Assembly (NCBI GenBank): GCA_023406895.1
Contig: JAEXTV010000028.1
Coordinates: 1 to 64,000, forward strand
Length of the DNA stretch: 64,000 bases
Direction: 5' to 3'
DNA from: Bacillota bacterium
GTDB taxonomy: Bacteria; Bacillota; Clostridia; Christensenellales; SZUA-584
Made by a program: the position numbers and the translations under genes
Notes under the pieces: generated by a model
Told to the model about the DNA's origin: nothing
The model's database searches: none
What the model saw: only the letters and a program-made list of their open reading frames with translations
Part shown: one piece after another, positions 7,394-15,896 of the stretch
Layout: the number at the start of each line of letters is the position of its first letter
Position numbering within the stretch: position 1 is the first letter of the stretch

Positions 7394-8455
7394 ATGGCAA
7401 AGATAAAGGTACTCCTCGCGGATGAAGATGAAAGATATTTGGCGCCTCTTGAACGCCGGTTCATAGACGGCTTAGGCGTCAATGCCGATATCAACGTGAT
7501 AACAGACAAAAACTATTTGAACACATTTTTCAGCAAACCCCAGAGCCTAGACCTGTTAATGATTAACGAAGATTTTTACGATTCCGGCATAGGCAGACAT
7601 AATATCGGCTGCATCTTCCTGCTTTGCGAGCAGCCGCCCGAAGCAAATTCAACCGACGATCTCGATATCAAAAAAATATACAAATACACGAGCGTGAAAG
7701 AAATATTCAACGAAGTCTTTCACAGCGCATCGGCAGCGGTACAAACGCACGCTTCCCGCAATGAAGAGACGCGTATGATTATGTTCTATTCTCCCATCGG
7801 CGGCATCGGGACAACTTCCTTGGCCGCAGGTTTGTGTACATGCTTTGCAAGGCAGCATAAACGGGCGCTGTTTGTCGGCACCGATAATCTCCAGACATTT
7901 GGGTGGATTCAAAAAAACCAATCCTCCCTTGATCAAACCATAGCAAAGCTGCTCTCAACACAGAGCGAGGACGTTTATGAATACGCGAAAGCTTATATTC
8001 GCAATGGCTCTTACGATATGCTGCCCCCGTTTCAAAGCTCTTTGTCATCACTCAACTTAAAAGCAATTCAGTATGCGCTGCTGCTCAAACTGGCGAAATC
8101 CTCCTCCGACTATTCATTCATTGTTGTTGATCTTCCGAGCGATTTTTCCGAAGACGTTTCAAAGCTGTTGAGTTTATCAGACCATACCGTTATTGTGACC
8201 GGTCAGGACAGCGTTTCTATTCACAAGCTCAACTGCCTGCTCAGCAATATTGACTGCTCTGACCAGAGCCGTTTTTACTTTGTCTGTAATAAATACAAAG
8301 AGAGTGAAGACAATCAGCTTGTGATGCAGGATGGCGTTAACAAAATCCATATTGAAGAATATATCAACGAAGACCGCTTCATACCCGTATCGGATATCGA
8401 CTACTTTGCAAACGACAAGTCACTGCAAAAGCTTGCCCTAACGTTTATCGCTTGA
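7394..8455 (+). CDS. CpaE/TadZ-like ATPase with receiver-like N-terminus
   Basis: A 353-aa protein from the ATG at 7394, chosen because GGAG lies seven bases upstream. The open frame extends back to 7151, but that stretch is AT-rich and contains the divergent WXG100 promoter. Residues 1-115 resemble a degenerate receiver domain (V-L-L-A-D-E-D start). Residues ~128-353 are a MinD/ParA-type P-loop domain with S-P-I-G-G-I-G-T-T-S around 131-140; the usual Walker A Lys is missing (G-I-G-T-T rather than G-K-G-K-T), as in some CpaE/TadZ proteins. V-V-D-L-P-S is the likely Walker B. Such proteins localise secretion machines in the cell; here it heads the T7SS machinery operon, eight bases before yukD. 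Confidence 0.75.
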   Translation: MAKIKVLLADEDERYLAPLERRFIDGLGVNADINVITDKNYLNTFFSKPQSLDLLMINEDFYDSGIGRHNIGCIFLLCEQPPEANSTDDLDIKKIYKYTSVKEIFNEVFHSASAAVQTHASRNEETRMIMFYSPIGGIGTTSLAAGLCTCFARQHKRALFVGTDNLQTFGWIQKNQSSLDQTIAKLLSTQSEDVYEYAKAYIRNGSYDMLPPFQSSLSSLNLKAIQYALLLKLAKSSSDYSFIVVDLPSDFSEDVSKLLSLSDHTVIVTGQDSVSIHKLNCLLSNIDCSDQSRFYFVCNKYKESEDNQLVMQDGVNKIHIEEYINEDRFIPVSDIDYFANDKSLQKLALTFIA

Positions 8456-8463
8456 GGTGCTGA

Positions 8464-8718
8464 ATGAACAAGAATCGCATTGTTGCTGTTTTGTACTTGA
8501 AACAGCTGGATAAAAAGGTCGACATTGATGTTCCGCTCGATATCACCGCCAATGACCTCATCATCGGGTTAACCAAGGCCTTCGATTTGCAGCTCGATAT
8601 CAGCGATCTGTCGAGCTGCTGCCTTAAAACCGAGAATCCGATCGCTTTATTGCGGGGAGATAAAACTTTGGCAGATTTCGGGCTTCGCAACGGAACCGTC
8701 ATTAATTATTTGCTTTAG
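8464..8718 (+). CDS. yukD: YukD/EsaB-like ubiquitin-fold T7SS protein
   Basis: An 84-aa protein whose length and beta-grasp pattern match YukD/EsaB: a first strand I-V-A-V-L-Y, a second strand V-D-I-D-V-P, a helix with N-D-L-I-I-G-L and the ending G-T-V-I-N-Y-L-L. EsaB/YukD is a small cytoplasmic component required for T7SSb function. It lies between the CpaE-like ATPase and essC with eight-base gaps, so all three are surely co-transcribed. Confidence 0.85.
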   Translation: MNKNRIVAVLYLKQLDKKVDIDVPLDITANDLIIGLTKAFDLQLDISDLSSCCLKTENPIALLRGDKTLADFGLRNGTVINYLL

Positions 8719-8726
8719 GGGGTCGT

Positions 8727-11700
8727 ATGGATAACCGATTCAAAGCGATCATCACAAATAAAAGGCTGTTTAAAGAGATCGATTTGCCTTCCGATAAAGA
8801 CACCTTCAGAATCGGAACCACAAAAAGCTGCGATATCCGGTTCAGCAAGGAGCTTTTTTTTACCGATTTCGAAATTCTTTTTGAAAATCAGAGCAACGTC
8901 TGGACTATCAGCTGTGATGACAATATCTTTATCTCGCTTGACGGTATTATAAAGCTGGTTCACAAAGAACTGTCCCATGGGGACACCCTTATTATCAAAT
9001 ATCACGAATCGAAGCAAGAGGTTTTTCGCATCAATTACGTCTTCGATTTCGACTCGGATAATAAAAACTATGACAGGATTATTGACATTAACGGCTGCGC
9101 GTCTTTGCAAATAGGCGGAAGCAGCAACTGCGACATACAAATTCATGACCCTTTAATAGGGTTTGATTCCATCACGTTATTCATGAAAAACGGGCATACA
9201 TATATTCAAGATAATCAAACGAAGTATGGGCTGTATGTGAACGGCTGCAGACAAAGCGGCCAGGCCCAGCTTTTTGATTATGACTTTTTTTCGATTGTCG
9301 GTTTCAGCTTCTATTATAAATATGGAAAGCTTTATACATCATCGTCCGATAAAATCGCAATCAACGGGATCAAATTCGAAGACGTGCTGGAAAGCAAAAC
9401 AAAACTGAAGTACCCGAGATTCAATCGTTCCACGAGAATCAGGCCCGTCATTCCAACGGATAAAATCTCTGTTTTAGACCCTCCGGCGGAGCCCACAAAA
9501 CCCAAAAGCAACATCGTCATGCAATTATTGCCCGTACTTGGCATGCTGGCCGTAACCGTGGTGCTAAGAGGGGCGATGCCCGATTCGGGCGGCGGCTTTG
9601 TTATTTTCAGCGTTTGTTCAATGGGCGTGGGTGTTATCACTTCGGCAGCCAGCATCGTAGGAGACCGGCGCCGTTTTAAAAAAGATATCGTTCAAAGAAA
9701 AGAGAAGTATCTGAGATATATATCTAATAAGAAAGCAGAGCTCGCCGAGTGCCGCCGGGAAGAGCTTGAGATTCTTGATGAGCTCTATTATCCTGTCCCT
9801 CGCGCAATGCAGTTCGTCAGCGACTTCTCAAATGAGCTTTTCAACCGTGCCCAGGATGACGAAGATTTTCTAAACGTCCGTATCGGAACAGGCGCCGTCC
9901 TCTCTGCCAGATCGATAGATTACAAAGCCCAGGAGAAATTCGAAGGCGATGATGAGCTGGCCAATCTGCCGGAGCAGCTCTCTTTCGGTTATCAGTATAT
10001 CACCGGAGCCCCTATCGTCATCGATCTGAAAGCGAACAACGCCGTCGGTGTTGTCGGGGACGATAATAAGCTCAGCAGTCTCATGAGAATCATCACGGCA
10101 GACATCAGCATCAGGCAGTATTTCAGCGATATTAAGCTGTTCTATTTGGTCAACGAAGAGAAGCAGCATCTTGTTTCGAGCCTGAGACTGCTCCCCCATC
10201 TGCAGAATAACGACTTGGGCATAAGAAACATCATTTGTGACGATGAAAGCAAAAACATCCTTTTTGAGTATCTATACAGAGAGCTCTCCCAGCGCGAAAC
10301 TCAGAAAACGGTATTCCCGCGCATCATCATTTTTGTACTCAGTGATCTTGGAATCAAGCGGCATCCGCTGTCCCAGTTTATCGAAAAGGCACAAAGCTGC
10401 GGCGTCACGTTCATTTTCTTTGAGAACCATGTGGAATTGCTGCCGAGCGGGTGCGATACCGTTGTGCAACTCAGCGATACGGATACCAGCGGTGTTGTGC
10501 TCAAAAGCAAAAACTCAACGGATGCGACCAATTTTTCATATGACACCATCAATGATCGCGATATATCCCATATCGTCGATCGATTGGCGCCTATCTATTG
10601 CGAAGAGGTCAGCCTGGAAGGCTCATTGACAAAGAACATTTCGTTTTTTGAGCTGCTGAATATCCTCACCGTGGAAGATCTTGATTTACATCAACGCTGG
10701 TCATCTTCGAGAGTGTATGATTCTATGGCGGCTCCTCTCGGTGTCAAATCAAAAAATGAAATCGTTTGTCTCGATTTAAATGAGAAACATCACGGCCCCC
10801 ACGGGCTTGTTGCCGGAACAACCGGATCGGGCAAAAGCGAAGTGCTCCAGTCGTACATTCTTTCGATGGCAACCCTATTTCACCCGTATGAAGTGGGCTT
10901 TGTGATCATCGATTTCAAGGGCGGCGGCATGGTCAATCAGTTTAAAGAGCTTCCGCACCTGATCGGTGCCATCACCAATATTGACGGCCGAGAAATTAAC
11001 CGTTCATTACTTTCTATTAAAGCGGAACTTCGAAAGAGACAAGAATTGTTTGCGCAAGCCGGCGTGAACCATATCGACGCCTATATCAAGCTGTATAAAA
11101 ACAACGAAGTAAAAATCCCTCTTCCCCATTTAATATTGATCGTTGATGAATTTGCGGAACTCAAGATGGACCAGCCCGAATTCATGAAGGAATTGATCAG
11201 CGCCGCACGTATCGGCCGCAGTTTGGGTGTGCACCTCATTCTCGCAACCCAGAAGCCGAGCGGCGTTGTTGACGCTCAGATTTGGTCGAACTCCAAATTC
11301 AGGCTTTGCCTGAAAGTGCAGAACAAGGAAGACAGCAACGAAGTGCTCAAAACGCCATTGGCTGCAGAAATCAAGGAACCCGGCCGGGCCTATTTGCAGG
11401 TTGGCAATAACGAAATATTTGACCTGTTTCAATCAGCTTACAGCGGCGCACCCGCAAATCAGGATGCATCGGTTTCACAGAAACAATTTGAGATCTACAG
11501 TGTATCCCTATGGGGCCGCCGCACGCCTGTATATATCAAAAAACCGGATAAACAAAAGAACAACGGCAGCACGCAGCTTGATGCCACGATTGAATATATC
11601 AGCGACCATTGTATCAAAACACACATCTCACGGCTTCCGGGCATCTGTCTCCCGCCGCTTGAGGATTATATCGATTATCCCGAGGCAGTCATGATGAAAG

Positions 11701-13250
11701 ATCCGCTGCGTACGATTGTCCCTCTGGGGGTTTTTGACGATCCGAACAACCAGCGTCAGGATATTGTTTATCTTGATCTGTCCGCCGGACATACCATGAT
11801 TGTCGGATCATCACTGTACGGTAAAACGAGCCTCCTGCAAGTGGTTATTCGCGGAATCGCTGATTATTATTCTCCGCAGGAAGTCAGCTTATATATTCTG
11901 GATTTTGGTTCTATGGCTTTAAAGGTTTTTGATTCTTTGGCGCATGTCGGAGGTGTTGCCGTTCCGTCAGAAGATGAAAAACTGAAGAATTTCATCCGCA
12001 TGATCAAAAACGAGATCGTTTCAAGGAAAGAAGCGTTTTCAAGGCTCGGCATCACTTCTTTCGTATCATACAGGGAGGCCGGTCATCAGGATCTGCCCCA
12101 TATCATTATTATGATGGATAATTTTATTGCCGTGCGTGAACTCTATCCAGACTATGAAGATGATTTGCTCTACTTCTGCCGGGAAGGTGTGGCGGTTGGA
12201 ATCAGCATGGTGGTTACATCTTTGCAGACAAGCGGCATCAGCTACCGATATATGAGCAACTTTTCGAATCGAATCGGCTTGTTTTGCAACCAGAGCGACG
12301 AATACGGCACATTGTTTGACCGCTGCCGGATGGAACCGAAAAATGTTCCCGGACGCGGCCTCATTTCAATCGACAAAACTGTCTATGAATATCAAACGTA
12401 TATTGGTTTTAAAGGCGAAAAAGAAATTGACAGAGTCTCTGAAATTAAAGCCTATATACAGTCCGTAGCAAACAAGTATACAGAGCAGCACGCTGTGAAC
12501 ATACCCGAGGTGCCCCAAATCCTTGATATGAATTATCTGAGTACCAATTATAAACACGTCCGTCCTTACCAGATTCCGGTTGGCATCGATTATGATACCG
12601 TCAATTTTGTTACCGTCAATTTGAATAAAGTAATGTCTATAGCCATTACCGGCCGGGAAAATTCGGGCAAAACCAATTTAGTCCGTATTTTTATGAAGTA
12701 TTTCGAACAAAATGCCCTGCCGATGCGTGCATACCTTGTGGACGATTTCGACAAGCAGCTTAGCGAATTTGCTTCGCTGCCGTTTGTCATGCAATACACC
12801 AGCAATCCCGAGGATTTAAAAACCACACTTCATACAATCAGTGAAGAACTCGATACCCGTCTTGAAAAGGTTCACGATAAAGGTTATGAAGTTTTGTCTG
12901 ATGAACCGCTGCTTCTCTGTGTGGTTCAGAACAGCAGTTTGTTCAGTTCCGGCGGCTCAGGTGATGCCGCAGCAGATATGTTAAACAATATTTTAAAGAA
13001 TTACCGGCAGCTCAAGTTCTGCATCATATTCGCAAGTATTGAAAATGTGAATGTCAACTATAACTCTCCCGAGTTGCTGCGCATGAGCAAAGACTCAAAT
13101 CACATTTTCGTCTGTGATGATCTTGCGAATTTAAAGCTTGTCGATTTAAACGGCTCCTCTGCTCGCCAGTATAAAAAGCCGATTGACCTCGGAGATGCAT
13201 ACATGATGACTGAAAAAGGAATACAGAAATTGAAAACGATCCATATATAG
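8727..13250 (+). CDS. essC: T7SS FtsK/SpoIIIE-type motor ATPase EssC
   Basis: A 1507-aa membrane ATPase that powers WXG100 and effector export. Two FHA-like domains lie at ~20-95 and ~105-190 (R-I-G-T-T and I-G-G-S-S-N-C-D-I motifs). Two membrane segments lie at ~264-284 and ~290-312. Three ATPase domains follow, with P-loops G-T-T-G-S-G-K-S (~696), G-S-S-L-Y-G-K-T (~1027) and G-R-E-N-S-G-K-T (~1308). Walker B of domain 1 is L-I-L-I-V-D-E-F near 802; domain 3 has no clear acidic Walker B, as is common in EssC. All three P-loops keep the Gly-Lys-Thr/Ser core. The length is that of firmicute EssC. GGGGG precedes the ATG. Confidence 0.95.
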   Translation: MDNRFKAIITNKRLFKEIDLPSDKDTFRIGTTKSCDIRFSKELFFTDFEILFENQSNVWTISCDDNIFISLDGIIKLVHKELSHGDTLIIKYHESKQEVFRINYVFDFDSDNKNYDRIIDINGCASLQIGGSSNCDIQIHDPLIGFDSITLFMKNGHTYIQDNQTKYGLYVNGCRQSGQAQLFDYDFFSIVGFSFYYKYGKLYTSSSDKIAINGIKFEDVLESKTKLKYPRFNRSTRIRPVIPTDKISVLDPPAEPTKPKSNIVMQLLPVLGMLAVTVVLRGAMPDSGGGFVIFSVCSMGVGVITSAASIVGDRRRFKKDIVQRKEKYLRYISNKKAELAECRREELEILDELYYPVPRAMQFVSDFSNELFNRAQDDEDFLNVRIGTGAVLSARSIDYKAQEKFEGDDELANLPEQLSFGYQYITGAPIVIDLKANNAVGVVGDDNKLSSLMRIITADISIRQYFSDIKLFYLVNEEKQHLVSSLRLLPHLQNNDLGIRNIICDDESKNILFEYLYRELSQRETQKTVFPRIIIFVLSDLGIKRHPLSQFIEKAQSCGVTFIFFENHVELLPSGCDTVVQLSDTDTSGVVLKSKNSTDATNFSYDTINDRDISHIVDRLAPIYCEEVSLEGSLTKNISFFELLNILTVEDLDLHQRWSSSRVYDSMAAPLGVKSKNEIVCLDLNEKHHGPHGLVAGTTGSGKSEVLQSYILSMATLFHPYEVGFVIIDFKGGGMVNQFKELPHLIGAITNIDGREINRSLLSIKAELRKRQELFAQAGVNHIDAYIKLYKNNEVKIPLPHLILIVDEFAELKMDQPEFMKELISAARIGRSLGVHLILATQKPSGVVDAQIWSNSKFRLCLKVQNKEDSNEVLKTPLAAEIKEPGRAYLQVGNNEIFDLFQSAYSGAPANQDASVSQKQFEIYSVSLWGRRTPVYIKKPDKQKNNGSTQLDATIEYISDHCIKTHISRLPGICLPPLEDYIDYPEAVMMKDPLRTIVPLGVFDDPNNQRQDIVYLDLSAGHTMIVGSSLYGKTSLLQVVIRGIADYYSPQEVSLYILDFGSMALKVFDSLAHVGGVAVPSEDEKLKNFIRMIKNEIVSRKEAFSRLGITSFVSYREAGHQDLPHIIIMMDNFIAVRELYPDYEDDLLYFCREGVAVGISMVVTSLQTSGISYRYMSNFSNRIGLFCNQSDEYGTLFDRCRMEPKNVPGRGLISIDKTVYEYQTYIGFKGEKEIDRVSEIKAYIQSVANKYTEQHAVNIPEVPQILDMNYLSTNYKHVRPYQIPVGIDYDTVNFVTVNLNKVMSIAITGRENSGKTNLVRIFMKYFEQNALPMRAYLVDDFDKQLSEFASLPFVMQYTSNPEDLKTTLHTISEELDTRLEKVHDKGYEVLSDEPLLLCVVQNSSLFSSGGSGDAAADMLNNILKNYRQLKFCIIFASIENVNVNYNSPELLRMSKDSNHIFVCDDLANLKLVDLNGSSARQYKKPIDLGDAYMMTEKGIQKLKTIHI

Positions 13251-13291
13251 ATAATTTTTGTGTGTATGCATTAATTATTCTCTATATGCTA

Positions 13292-13320
13292 TTGAATGAT
13301 TTAATGTCACTAAATATAAT
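13292..13320 (+). promoter_or_regulatory. Sigma-A promoter for the kinase/Ig/FHA/phosphatase genes
   Basis: TTGAAT (13292-13297), a 17-base spacer and TATAAT (13315-13320). The predicted leader to the TTG at 13495 is about 168 nt. Within it, an ATGG-T-GCTATTT arm (13331-13342) can pair with AAATAGC-GT-CCAT (13395-13407), so it may fold, but it matches no riboswitch I know. Confidence 0.65.
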
Positions 13321-13494
13321 ATAGTGGAATATGGTGCTATTTTTTAAACAAATATGTCATGTGTTCATGGTTTTTCGCATCGATATCACACCACAAATAG
13401 CGTCCATACTACTGATTTTAATATCCTTAAACTATGCCGTCATTATCGCTTTGTAAAATTTGATGGCTTAGATTTTTCATAGGGAGGGTAACGT

Positions 13495-15555
13495 TTGGGC
13501 ACTATTGGTACAGTATTAAGGGAACGCTACGAAATTATTGCCGAGTTGGGCAAAGGCGGAATGAGCACAGTTTTTCTTGCGAAAGACAGGGTTCTGGATT
13601 CATATTGGGCTGTCAAACAAGTCAAAAACAGCACCAGCATCGATATAGAGGCGTTTAAAAAAGAAGTTGAATTGCTTTCAAGCCTAAGCCATTCTGATAT
13701 TCCGAGAATAATCGACCGAATCGAGATCGGTGAGGACTTCTTTGTCATCATGGATTTTATCGATGGCATCTCTCTCGGAAAAAAAGTGCTTGTTGACGGG
13801 CCTTTACCCGAGAATGATGTGATTGAATGGGCAAAAATGCTCTGTGATGTGCTTGAATACCTTCACACTGTCAAACAAAACCCAATCATTTACCGCGATA
13901 TGAAGCCGGATAATGTGATGTTGATCAACTCCGGTCGTGTCAAGCTTATCGACTTTGGAATAGCCAAAGAATGCCGGCGCGGAGAGCGCCAAACGGGCTC
14001 AAGCATCGGGACGCGCGGGTACGCAGCACCCGAACAGTACAAGGGAGCCAGCAACGTTCTTGATGAACGCACCGATATTTACAGCCTTGGCGCGACGCTC
14101 TTTTTTCTTGTCACAGGGGTTGTTCCCGGTAAGCCGCCCAAAGCCATTCGGCCGATACGGCAAATTGATCCCGCTTTGTCGGAAGGCCTTGAATACGTTA
14201 TACTCAAGTGCACAGACGACGATCCGTCAAACCGCTACCAGAACTGCCGCGAGCTTAAAACGGATTTAAACAATATCAAACAGCTCACAAGCTCATACAG
14301 GCGAAAAATGAGCCGAAAGCTTCTGTCTTTCGCTGCTTGCTTCGTCGCCAGTCTGATTTTCATGTCTGTTGCTTTTATCGGAAACGCCGGAATGTCGAGG
14401 GAACGCGAAGATAATTATCAGCATTATTATGACCTCGCCATAAACGCCGACCGCAGCGGCGATTTTACAGAGGCTGCCGTCAATTACGAAAAAGCGGTGA
14501 GCTACAAGCAGGACAGCCTTGATATTCATATACAGTATTTCAATGCCCTCCTGCCGCAGGACGGTGACGAAAACAGGACAGCAAAAACAAAAGAAGCCAT
14601 CGACATAATGAAAACCAAATACATCGACAACCGTCAGTCGCCGATGTATAAAAACGATGACCTTATGTATCAAGTGTCCAAAAGGTGCATCGAGGTAAAT
14701 GATCCTGTTTATGCGGCTTTTGCAGTTGATTATATCGGTTTGCTGCGCGAGCACAAATTTGCCGCCGACGATCTTGACAGCTTAGATATCATTGCCTCAA
14801 ACTGCGCGAAAAACATGGCCACTCAGGATTTCACTGCATTTGGAGAGGCTCTTGCAAACCTTGAACAGACAACTGACGCTGCGGTTTTATCGCCCAACGA
14901 TAAGCTTGAAAACTATTACACCATCATGGTTATGTACAGTGCATATCCTGCCAACCTCACGGATGCATATACGCGTATATACGACATTGGAAAAAAAGCC
15001 AAGGCGCTTATTGATACGAATCTGAATTCGGAAGATCTCACGTTTAACAGTATTATCCCCATGTATGAGTTGGTCGCTTCGAGCCTTTACAATCACGCCA
15101 TATTGCTCACAGATTCGGCAGATAAAGAAGCGGAGCTCAACTTAAGTCTCGAATGGTTCGGCTATCTTGACGACCTCAACGATGATCTGTCGGAATCGCT
15201 CTGGATTAAAAAAGCCAATACATATAAAGGCATATTCGATCTCTACAATACGTCGGACCGTCTGAGCGAAATGAATGATACCGTGACGGGCTATCTGGAC
15301 AGCGCCATTGCGGAATTTGAAAACATCATCGTGGCGTATCCTGATTCGTTCCTGGCTCTCGTTCATTTAACCCGCGCGACATTGGACAAAGAACTGCTTA
15401 AGCCTTTGGCCGCCGACAGAGTCTACACCGATACGCTCAAATACTTTGACCAGTTGACCCAGATGAAAAACAGTGACAAAAATCTGTCGAACATTTCGCT
15501 GTCACAGTTCAGTGCGCTTAAGCAAGCGCTCGAGAACGCAGGATTGGAGGAATAA
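13495..15555 (+). CDS. PknB-type Ser/Thr protein kinase with membrane anchor and TPR-like domain
   Basis: A 686-aa protein with a TTG start behind AGGGAGG. Residues ~10-265 are a complete Hanks-type kinase: glycine loop G-K-G-G-M-S-T-V, Lys41, Y-R-D-M-K-P-D-N with catalytic Asp135, D-F-G at 153-155 and G-T-R-G-Y-A-A-P-E. One membrane segment (~274-298) separates it from an outer ~385-residue helical, TPR-like domain beginning A-I-N-A-D-R-S-G-D. In classical T7SSb, EssB is a membrane pseudokinase; this protein has the same kinase-TM-outer-domain order but keeps its catalytic residues. It probably phosphorylates Thr in partners read by the FHA domains here, opposed by the PP2C phosphatase at 21260-22003. 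Confidence 0.9.
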   Translation: MGTIGTVLRERYEIIAELGKGGMSTVFLAKDRVLDSYWAVKQVKNSTSIDIEAFKKEVELLSSLSHSDIPRIIDRIEIGEDFFVIMDFIDGISLGKKVLVDGPLPENDVIEWAKMLCDVLEYLHTVKQNPIIYRDMKPDNVMLINSGRVKLIDFGIAKECRRGERQTGSSIGTRGYAAPEQYKGASNVLDERTDIYSLGATLFFLVTGVVPGKPPKAIRPIRQIDPALSEGLEYVILKCTDDDPSNRYQNCRELKTDLNNIKQLTSSYRRKMSRKLLSFAACFVASLIFMSVAFIGNAGMSREREDNYQHYYDLAINADRSGDFTEAAVNYEKAVSYKQDSLDIHIQYFNALLPQDGDENRTAKTKEAIDIMKTKYIDNRQSPMYKNDDLMYQVSKRCIEVNDPVYAAFAVDYIGLLREHKFAADDLDSLDIIASNCAKNMATQDFTAFGEALANLEQTTDAAVLSPNDKLENYYTIMVMYSAYPANLTDAYTRIYDIGKKAKALIDTNLNSEDLTFNSIIPMYELVASSLYNHAILLTDSADKEAELNLSLEWFGYLDDLNDDLSESLWIKKANTYKGIFDLYNTSDRLSEMNDTVTGYLDSAIAEFENIIVAYPDSFLALVHLTRATLDKELLKPLAADRVYTDTLKYFDQLTQMKNSDKNLSNISLSQFSALKQALENAGLEE

Positions 15556-15558
15556 AAC

Positions 15559-15876
15559 GTGTACGACATTCTCTTTTATTCAGGGTTGGTTTTATCGGCT
15601 GCGTTTTTTGTGACAGCAGTCATACTGTTCTTTGGAAATAGAATACCTTCGGTCATCAAATATTTCATGCATATATCCGGCAAGAGGATACGCAGAACGC
15701 CCATGCCCGACCACTCAGTTAAAGAAAAGAACGCTTCTGCAAATGACGAAGCCACAGAGATATTGAGCTCGGTGGATGAGCCAACCGAATTGCTTGATAT
15801 CGCCCAGCAGTATGCAACCGCGCTGCTAGACGCGGACAGCACGACATTGCTGCCTTCACTTGAAGGCGAGGATTAA
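15559..15876 (+). CDS. Small membrane protein with three T-[ET]-[IL]-L motifs
   Basis: A 105-aa protein starting GTG three bases after the kinase stop, with GGAGG inside the kinase end. Residues 5-27 form one membrane segment and the rest is a cytoplasmic tail. The tail carries T-E-I-L at 66-69, T-E-L-L at 76-79 and T-T-L-L at 95-98 in an acidic context. The FHA protein at 20105-21250 has the same T-E-I-L motif. Acidic Thr motifs of this kind resemble kinase sites recognised by FHA domains, so this may be a phospho-scaffold linking kinase, FHA protein and EssC. No family was recognised. Confidence 0.7.
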   Translation: MYDILFYSGLVLSAAFFVTAVILFFGNRIPSVIKYFMHISGKRIRRTPMPDHSVKEKNASANDEATEILSSVDEPTELLDIAQQYATALLDADSTTLLPSLEGED

Positions 15877-15896
15877 TAGATATTGGAGAACGAACG

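Noticed and set aside
13327..13494. Riboswitch or T-box in the kinase leader
   Set aside because: A long-range stem can form, but no conserved core or T-box sequence was recognised.
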